A DNA stretch of 64,000 nt from assembly GCF_002042965.1 (NCBI RefSeq), contig NZ_MZNT01000001.1:744001-808000 (forward strand), read 5' to 3'. A model generated the notes under the pieces. The model made no database searches, was not told the origin of the DNA, and saw only the letters and a list, made by a program, of their open reading frames with translations. The position numbers and the translations under genes are program-made. This stretch comes from Paenibacillus sp. 32352. GTDB taxonomy: Bacteria; Bacillota; Bacilli; Paenibacillales; NBRC-103111. The first letter of the stretch is position 1; each line of letters starts with the position of its first letter. Positions 57,766 through 64,000 of this stretch are shown piece after piece.

Positions 57766-60700
57766 ATGTGGAAATCCATGCATCGCATAAGGGCAATGTG
57801 GCTGGCAGGGATGCTGATCGCCGGTCTGCTGCCGCTTCAATCGGTCCCGGCTCTGGGGGCAGGCACGCAGGCTCCGGGGATTCCGACTAACGTAGAGTCC
57901 GTCTGGCGCACCGATACCTCGGTGCAGCTGACTTGGTCGCCCCCGTCTGACTCTACCGGTGTGACCGGCTATGACGTATACCGGGACGGCGTGCTGCTGG
58001 GGAGCGCAAGCGGCGCCCCGCTGTACCAAGCGGACGGCTTAATTCCCGGAACGGATTATGCGTTCACCGTGAGAGCGAAGGATGCAGCAGGGAATAGCTC
58101 TGCCGATAGCACCCCGTTCGTTGTCAATCTCGAGGAGCTCGACCGTGCGTTGTGGACGGTTAGCGCTTCGCATAACAACGGAGGGGGGGCGCCCCGTCAG
58201 GCGGTAGATCCGCTATCCTCCTCGCGCTGGAGCAGCGGCACGGCTCAGGTGCCGGGCATGTGGTTTCAGGTCGATACCGGGCCGGGGGCAAAGTCCTACC
58301 ATAAGCTGGTACTGGATTCGACGGGCTTCAGTGGAGACTATCCTCGGGGATACTCGTTGAGCGTATCCGACGACGGTCTGACTTGGAGCAGCCCGATTGC
58401 ATCCGGTAACGGCAGTGCACTGACTCAAGTCGAGTTTCCGGATCAGACGGCCCGTTACCTGCGGATCACGCTGACCAAAAGCGTCGGAAGCTACTGGTCG
58501 ATTCAGAATTTGAAGCTGTTCGGTTCACAAACGGAAGATTTGGAAGCGCCTACAATTCCAAGCGCTTTAACAGTGAATTCGGTTACGGACACGGAAGCTT
58601 CGCTGTCGTGGAGCCCAAGCGCCGATAATGTGGCAGTACTCGGCTACGAAGTTTATTCCGGGACAGCATATGCGGGGTTCACGCGGCAGCCCGCTTTGAC
58701 CTTGAAGGGGCTGGTTCCTCATACAGCTTACACTTATCAAGTTCTGGCAGTGGATATGGCCGGTAACCGGTCGGAGGCCAGCCCGCCGTTAAGCCTTACA
58801 ACGCAAGCCTCGCTGGAGCGGGCCTTATGGAAGCTCAGTGCTTCACATGGCGGAAGCAGTACAGCGTTAGCTGTGGACGGCGCCCCTTCCACCCGATGGA
58901 CGAGCGGGGCAGCCCAGTCGCCCGGCATGTGGCTGCAGCTAGATACGGGAGGGGGAGGCAAGTCGTATAACAAACTGGTGCTCGACGCCACCGGTTCAAA
59001 CGGGGATTATCCGCGCGAATTTCAGCTGTCCGTATCCGAGGATGGCGTGAACTGGAGCGCTCCCGTCGGGACATTTACCGGAAATTCCGCTATCGTCAGC
59101 GCGATATTTCCGGCCCAGACATCCCGGTTCCTCCGTCTTACTCTGACGAAAGCGAGTGGCAGCTATTGGTCGATTCACGAGCTGAATCTGTACGGGGTGC
59201 CCGACCCTGATTATAATCCGCCGACAACGCCAGGGAATTTAACGGTCAGGAAGTTGATGGATACCCAATTTGACGCGGTCTGGGATGCTTCCACCGATGA
59301 TACCGGGGTGGCGGGATATAACCTCTACTTGAATTCCGCCAAGGTCGCGTCCACTCCGGCGGCAGTGCGAACCTATCGCTTCACGGGCCTGACTCCGAAT
59401 TCGTCATATTCGCTGGAGGTCAAAGCCCGTGATTTGTACGGCAATGAATCCGCTCCCGCCGCTCTATCGGTCACAACACTGCCGGTGATGGAGCTCCCGC
59501 TGATCGCGAAGTATGAAATGGAGCCCCAGGCTTCCGCCCCAACTGCCATTTGGGATACGCATAATCCGGCCCAGCCCGAGAATGCCGGCTTGCTGAAGGC
59601 TCCGGCCGCATATGCTCCTGGACGCCCGGGAGCAGGCCAGGCGCTTGTCCTTAGCGGAAGCGACCAGGCGACGATTACGAAGCCTGGCCTGTTAAACCGG
59701 GTTTCCTCGGCTTTCACGATCTCCGCTTGGGTCAAGCCCGATGATCTGAATGGATACCAGCCGATCGCATCCAAGAGGGATGCCAATTGGAAGGGAACGA
59801 CCTTCTACCTTGGTCTTCAGGGGAACAAGCTGTACTTTGGCTCCGACTACGGGGAGAAATGGTACAATTGGTCGTTCGCGGCCCCCGAACTGACCGCCGG
59901 CCAATGGTCGCACGTAGCGGCTGTCTTTGAGAAGTACGAAGGGGTCTGGCTTTACGTCAACGGCAAGCTGGTCGGTCAGGTACCGGCAAGCAGCGTATTT
60001 ACCGATCTGCTGCCCAATGATCTGCCCATACTGCTCGGGACCGAGTGGCATTACGACAGCACCACCCGTTCGATGGTGAAATACGGCTTCCGGGGAGCGA
60101 TCGACTCACTTCGAATGTATGCCGCCCCGCTGTCCCAGCCCCAGGTTCAGGCGGATATGAACAATACGATTATCACACGATCAGCTGAAGACAGCGACTT
60201 CACTGCCCCGACTAAATACGTAACGCTGCGGCTGGTCCGTTTCGATACTCCGACCGGATTGTTTACCAAGGGAAATGCCAAGATTCATCAGAATGCGATG
60301 CGAAAGGGCGGGCCTGATGCGGTGGATTGGCCTCAGATGGAGCTGGCTCTTCCTCAGGATAACCAAGGTTCCTCCATCCGTAGGGTACAGCCATTCGCTG
60401 ACGGAGCGGAATACAAGACGGAGATCCTGCTGCATCAGCAGCCCGCGAACATGCCCATTGTGCAGCAGTCCTATGACAATGTACTCTCGCCGGGAAACCA
60501 TTGGTTCCGTGGAGTTGCATGGCGATGGGGGCAGACCAACGTGTATACCACGGATCTGACGGCCCGCTCATGGACCTGGGACTATGAGCTGTGGACCTTC
60601 CCGGTCAAAATCACCGGGGACGTTCCGGGAGCGGTACAATCCGTCATATTGAAAAATGACGGCAAAGAAATCTACAATAGCGGGACGCAAACCCTTAATT

Positions 60701-63700
60701 CCCTAACCCTGCTGCTGCCGCAAAATGAAACGGGCAAGCCTTACGAGTTATGGGTGGACGGCCGGGGACCGGTGGCATTCGACGTCGGGCTGGCACCGGT
60801 GGTTCCCGGTCATCCTAAGGATGTGCCGCTGAAGCTGAACAAGACGGTACCGGGTACGGGGCCGAAGTTTACGGTTACCAGTGTGGAAGCGCCTGAAACG
60901 TTTCCGCATCAGAGCGCGTGGGATGCCGATGTACAAGCACTGGCTGGGGCAAAGCCGTCATCGCCGAAGTATGAGCAGGAGACAGGCTCCATTGCGCGGC
61001 ATCTCGGAACGGAGGTACCCCGTTCTCCGGAGACGATCAACTTTGTGTATTTACCCCATGGGATGAGCTCCGGCGGGTTCTATCATTCGGAGCACCGGGA
61101 CATTGCTCAAGCGTATCAGGATCTTGGAACGGTCGACGACTATGCGGCCTATGTCGGCGACACTGGCTATGATCGAGTCTTTGAATTCGGCACGTTCTCC
61201 GAATCTTCCAGCGCCAAGAGCCACGAGAATATGGCACAGGCGCTTGCACGCCGTGGTGTTCAGCTGGGCATTATCCCGCGCACGGATTGGGATGTGGTAG
61301 ACGCCGCCAGCCAGAACCTGCCGTTTTACAGTTCTTACATCGCGGATTTTCACGCTCCGCTGTACCGGGAGCTTCAGCTGGGTCTGCAGCGGCTGAGCCG
61401 CTATCCGAATTTGGCCGGGATCAGTCTGGGTGCCGACAATGCGGCTTATGCCCAGTATTGGGACTGGGCTCCGCCTAATCCGAACCGGCCTTGGGGGCGG
61501 GCGTTCACGCCGTTCCAATCTGCTGCGGGCGAGCCTCCGACGACGCCGATTGCCCCGAGTTTGCAGGGGCAGTACACGCTTAAGTCCCATGAGTATTGGG
61601 CCAGCGGCAGCAAACCGTTTCTGGATTATATCGCTCGGTATAACGATACGTTTAAGGGATACGGCTATTTTGCTCAAGCAGCCGCCGAGGTGAAGCCATC
61701 CTATATAACGACAACGGGTTCCTACGGAAGCTCTCCCGGGGTAGGCGGACGCGGGGGCTGGCTGTGGGCCACCATTCCCGGTAAGGAAATGCATGAATCA
61801 TTGCCGGTACAGAGCGCTTACGACTGGAACGAGCTAAGCTCCTCCAAGCCGCTGCATCTGGTCTCGCTGGTCGACAAGCTGCGCAGCTATGCACCGAATA
61901 AAACGACATGGGCGCTGCAGGACGATTTCTCCCTGTTCTTCGGCAAAGCCGACCGGGAGAAGTCATATGCGATGACGCTAACACGTGGCGTACAGGCGAT
62001 CGGCACCAATGTGCTGCCCAACGACCGCGGCTCGCTGGCCCGCCCGCAGATGATTGCGGAGCAGAAGGAGCTGTATGACTGGATTCACAAATACGGCGGG
62101 GTGTATTCCATAACGGAGCCTACGCCGTCAATCGGTATTATGTATGTGAACGATCAGGCGCTGCTGCGGGGTGTTGTCGGGGGTGAACATCCGACCGAAA
62201 CGCAACTGCTGAAAGGCTCACATGAAGGCAAGGTCACGGAAGCTTTGTTCCTGACGCATGCGGCAGGTTGGCCTTCTAAAATCATTACGCCGGAAGAGTT
62301 AAAACGCGGGCTTCCGTCGTCGATCAAGGCGATCCTGCTCGTTGGGCTGAATGAATTCGACGCAAGCTGGCGATGGTATGACGGTCTCGTTCCTGAACTA
62401 CAGAGCTTCGTCGATCAAGGCGGATTGATTCTGAAGGACGACGAATCCGTCTCCCCGGTAAGCGCTATCGGAACGGGCATGCAGGTTGCATCCTACGTGA
62501 TTCAGAGCAATACGGACCAGACGAATTTGCTCTTGAGCCGTAACGAGGCGAATATAGCCAAGCTGCGGTCGGCGATGGCGGCTGTGCCAAGACCGGCGGC
62601 ATCCTCGAGCAGCACCACCGTTTGGGCCGTTCCTGCCCGGGCGGGCGATACGGAATACGTTACCGTTCTGAACGAGCAGCATGACCCTGCTGCCGGAGAA
62701 AGCCAGCATCTGGTTGGCCAGACGGCCGCGCTGCAGTGGAGCACGTCACGTCCGATTTATGATATTAGGGCAGGGCGGAAGCTCACTTCTGCAGAGGCGG
62801 CACAGGTTGACCTTCAATCGCACGGGTTCCAGTGGTATGCATTGCCCCCTGCCGAGGTCACTGCGCCGGAGATCACAGTCACCCCGTCCAGTACCGGGTA
62901 TTACGAGGCTTTCACGGCGATCCGCAATCCCGATGCCATGGCCGGCATCCCGGTGGAGGTGACGGTGTCGAACGCGTCAAGCGGCGATAGCGCAACGGTA
63001 TATACGGCGACCGGCTTGACCGCCAAGCTGCCGCTGCATGTCACCGATGTCCCCGGGCTCTATCATGTGAAGGCAAAGGAACTGCTGAGCGGCCTGGAGA
63101 CGACCGTGCAAGTAACCATACAGCCTGCGGCCTCTGAGCCGGAAACGTCCGTTAAGATGGACCGGGCGGCAGCTATTCGCACTTTCGGTTCCCGGACGGA
63201 TGTTCCGCTGACGATCGCGCTGACGAAGGCACAGCAGGCTGATCCGGTCTGGTTGGCGCAGGCTGACCGGCTTGCGCAGCATTATACGCGGCAGGGCAGG
63301 AGCGTATCGCTCGGCTTGGCTGAGCCCGGAGGTGTCGTGAAGAGCCTGCAAACCTACCAATCGATCAACAAATATCCGCAATGGAGCACGATCGATTCCG
63401 ATCTTGTGCTGCTGGGTACATCATCCACTAATGTGCTGCTGCTGGACCAGGCACGAGGCTATTTGCTACCGGAGCAGGGAACCGGGCTTCAGCCGGGACA
63501 CGCGGCGGTTAGCCTGGCGAATTCGCCCTTTGTCGGAGAATATCAGGCGCTAAATGTCATAGCGAATGATATTGCAGGTCTCACCGCAGCTGTAGATGAA
63601 CTGGTTCAGCTGGCGCCGCCGGCACCCGGAGCAGTTCAATTCCTCGGCGTGACACGGATTACGGCCTCGTCGGCTGTCTTGTCTTGGGCGTCCGATCCGC

Positions 63701-64000
63701 TGGCCTCCGGTTATCGGGTAGAACGGCGCAGCGGGGGAAGCGCCGCCTGGCAGACTGTAGCTGCCTCGGTTACGGGAACGACTTATCACGACGAAGGGCT
63801 CAGCCCCGGCGTGTTCTACACGTACCGGATCACAGGCTTCAACGGAAGCGGCGACGGACCCGCTGGCGACCCCGTCTATATCTTCGCTCAAGGCGTGCCT
63901 GCCGCAGAGACTAATCCTCCGCAAGCACCTGCCAATCTGACTGTGCTTGGAAGAACGGCTTCCTCAGTCCGGCTTGGCTGGAGCGAGCCAGTAGGGCATA
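57766..64000 (+). CDS. Giant secreted multidomain carbohydrate-active protein (3' end beyond window)
   Basis: Open frame from ATG (AGGAGAGAGG upstream) to the window edge, at least 2078 residues. A signal peptide (1-32, SVPALGAG) is followed by Fn3 (about 38-123), F5/8C-type carbohydrate-binding (126-252), Fn3 (266-345), a second F5/8C (346-480), Fn3 (486-570) and a LamG/concanavalin-like domain (580-800, FTISAWVKPDDL and GAIDSLRMYAAPLS). Residues about 806-1460 look like a catalytic TIM-barrel-type domain of unrecognised family (NFVYLPHGMSSGGFYH, DRVFEFGTFSES, LAGISLGADN). A flavodoxin-like segment (1520-1570), beta-rich domains and two more Fn3 modules follow. It probably degrades an external polysaccharide whose fragments the adjacent transporter imports. 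Confidence 0.88.
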   Translation, partial: MWKSMHRIRAMWLAGMLIAGLLPLQSVPALGAGTQAPGIPTNVESVWRTDTSVQLTWSPPSDSTGVTGYDVYRDGVLLGSASGAPLYQADGLIPGTDYAFTVRAKDAAGNSSADSTPFVVNLEELDRALWTVSASHNNGGGAPRQAVDPLSSSRWSSGTAQVPGMWFQVDTGPGAKSYHKLVLDSTGFSGDYPRGYSLSVSDDGLTWSSPIASGNGSALTQVEFPDQTARYLRITLTKSVGSYWSIQNLKLFGSQTEDLEAPTIPSALTVNSVTDTEASLSWSPSADNVAVLGYEVYSGTAYAGFTRQPALTLKGLVPHTAYTYQVLAVDMAGNRSEASPPLSLTTQASLERALWKLSASHGGSSTALAVDGAPSTRWTSGAAQSPGMWLQLDTGGGGKSYNKLVLDATGSNGDYPREFQLSVSEDGVNWSAPVGTFTGNSAIVSAIFPAQTSRFLRLTLTKASGSYWSIHELNLYGVPDPDYNPPTTPGNLTVRKLMDTQFDAVWDASTDDTGVAGYNLYLNSAKVASTPAAVRTYRFTGLTPNSSYSLEVKARDLYGNESAPAALSVTTLPVMELPLIAKYEMEPQASAPTAIWDTHNPAQPENAGLLKAPAAYAPGRPGAGQALVLSGSDQATITKPGLLNRVSSAFTISAWVKPDDLNGYQPIASKRDANWKGTTFYLGLQGNKLYFGSDYGEKWYNWSFAAPELTAGQWSHVAAVFEKYEGVWLYVNGKLVGQVPASSVFTDLLPNDLPILLGTEWHYDSTTRSMVKYGFRGAIDSLRMYAAPLSQPQVQADMNNTIITRSAEDSDFTAPTKYVTLRLVRFDTPTGLFTKGNAKIHQNAMRKGGPDAVDWPQMELALPQDNQGSSIRRVQPFADGAEYKTEILLHQQPANMPIVQQSYDNVLSPGNHWFRGVAWRWGQTNVYTTDLTARSWTWDYELWTFPVKITGDVPGAVQSVILKNDGKEIYNSGTQTLNSLTLLLPQNETGKPYELWVDGRGPVAFDVGLAPVVPGHPKDVPLKLNKTVPGTGPKFTVTSVEAPETFPHQSAWDADVQALAGAKPSSPKYEQETGSIARHLGTEVPRSPETINFVYLPHGMSSGGFYHSEHRDIAQAYQDLGTVDDYAAYVGDTGYDRVFEFGTFSESSSAKSHENMAQALARRGVQLGIIPRTDWDVVDAASQNLPFYSSYIADFHAPLYRELQLGLQRLSRYPNLAGISLGADNAAYAQYWDWAPPNPNRPWGRAFTPFQSAAGEPPTTPIAPSLQGQYTLKSHEYWASGSKPFLDYIARYNDTFKGYGYFAQAAAEVKPSYITTTGSYGSSPGVGGRGGWLWATIPGKEMHESLPVQSAYDWNELSSSKPLHLVSLVDKLRSYAPNKTTWALQDDFSLFFGKADREKSYAMTLTRGVQAIGTNVLPNDRGSLARPQMIAEQKELYDWIHKYGGVYSITEPTPSIGIMYVNDQALLRGVVGGEHPTETQLLKGSHEGKVTEALFLTHAAGWPSKIITPEELKRGLPSSIKAILLVGLNEFDASWRWYDGLVPELQSFVDQGGLILKDDESVSPVSAIGTGMQVASYVIQSNTDQTNLLLSRNEANIAKLRSAMAAVPRPAASSSSTTVWAVPARAGDTEYVTVLNEQHDPAAGESQHLVGQTAALQWSTSRPIYDIRAGRKLTSAEAAQVDLQSHGFQWYALPPAEVTAPEITVTPSSTGYYEAFTAIRNPDAMAGIPVEVTVSNASSGDSATVYTATGLTAKLPLHVTDVPGLYHVKAKELLSGLETTVQVTIQPAASEPETSVKMDRAAAIRTFGSRTDVPLTIALTKAQQADPVWLAQADRLAQHYTRQGRSVSLGLAEPGGVVKSLQTYQSINKYPQWSTIDSDLVLLGTSSTNVLLLDQARGYLLPEQGTGLQPGHAAVSLANSPFVGEYQALNVIANDIAGLTAAVDELVQLAPPAPGAVQFLGVTRITASSAVLSWASDPLASGYRVERRSGGSAAWQTVAASVTGTTYHDEGLSPGVFYTYRITGFNGSGDGPAGDPVYIFAQGVPAAETNPPQAPANLTVLGRTASSVRLGWSEPVGH

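Noticed and set aside
61051..61794. 247-codon minus-strand frame inside the giant secreted protein gene
   Set aside because: Arg/Pro-rich composition and no initiation signals; the plus strand is continuously open with recognisable domains.
1..64000. Insertion sequences, prophage, CRISPR arrays, rRNA or tRNA clusters
   Set aside because: No transposase, integrase or phage protein, no regularly spaced repeats, and no full tRNA or rRNA sequence were seen on either strand. This was by eye, so small degenerate remnants could be missed.

Overview
The window comes from a spore-forming, low-to-moderate GC Firmicute, most likely Paenibacillus or a close relative. The evidence is a GerA/GerC/GerB spore-germination operon, a fused SecDF, lipobox-bearing binding proteins instead of periplasmic ones, an RND pump with a lipoprotein adaptor, large AraC-type membrane sensors, and four MalFG/UgpAE/LplBC-type sugar ABC transporters. 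Shine-Dalgarno sequences are strong and TTG/GTG starts are frequent. I found no rRNA, tRNA, CRISPR array, transposase or phage gene.

Layout: (1) 0-4.8 kb: end of a sugar ABC operon (two permeases, two Gfo/Idh/MocA dehydrogenases) with a convergent AraC regulator. (2) 4.9-13.1 kb: a NarL-type two-component system, then an RND efflux operon (pump, lipoprotein adaptor, unknown secreted protein). (3) 13.4-17.5 kb: a gerA-gerC-small ORF-gerB germination operon, then an internally deleted phzF relic. (4) 18.0-26.9 kb: a DeoR regulator and a seven-gene run: aminotransferase, PEP mutase (PepM), two Ugp-like permeases, a UgpB-like binding protein, an alkaline-phosphatase-superfamily phosphodiesterase and an M20 peptidase. 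(5) 27-29.7 kb: fumC and a PadR/HsmA-like pair. (6) 30-36.2 kb: a sugar ABC operon ending in a GH127 glycosidase, with an AraC regulator. (7) 36.7-41.5 kb: cysDN, a TPR protein, an SGNH hydrolase and a small membrane protein. (8) 41.9-44.4 kb: a small membrane ORF and secDF. (9) 44.6-47.3 kb: a LytTR regulator with a degenerate ABC domain, plus the ABC exporter it probably controls. (10) 47.4-50.9 kb: an MFS exporter with a truncated ArsR gene beside it, and a DGPF/ECF sigma pair. (11) 51.4-64 kb: a membrane-bound AraC sensor, an LplABC-type transporter and the first 2078 codons of a huge secreted carbohydrate-active protein.

Two systems stand out. The first is the PepM operon. PEP mutase is normally biosynthetic and is paired with phosphonopyruvate decarboxylase, but none is present here. 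PepM instead overlaps an aminotransferase and is linked to an importer and two hydrolases. This fits uptake and breakdown of a phosphonoalanine-containing compound, with PepM running in its favourable direction to give PEP. The second is the secDF leader. A 118-codon membrane ORF ends inside a perfect 11-bp hairpin that sequesters the only plausible ribosome-binding site of secDF. That is the architecture of SecM, VemP and MifM, where an arrested nascent chain senses secretion or insertion activity.

All functional statements come from reading the sequence and from memory of protein families. No database search or folding calculation was run.
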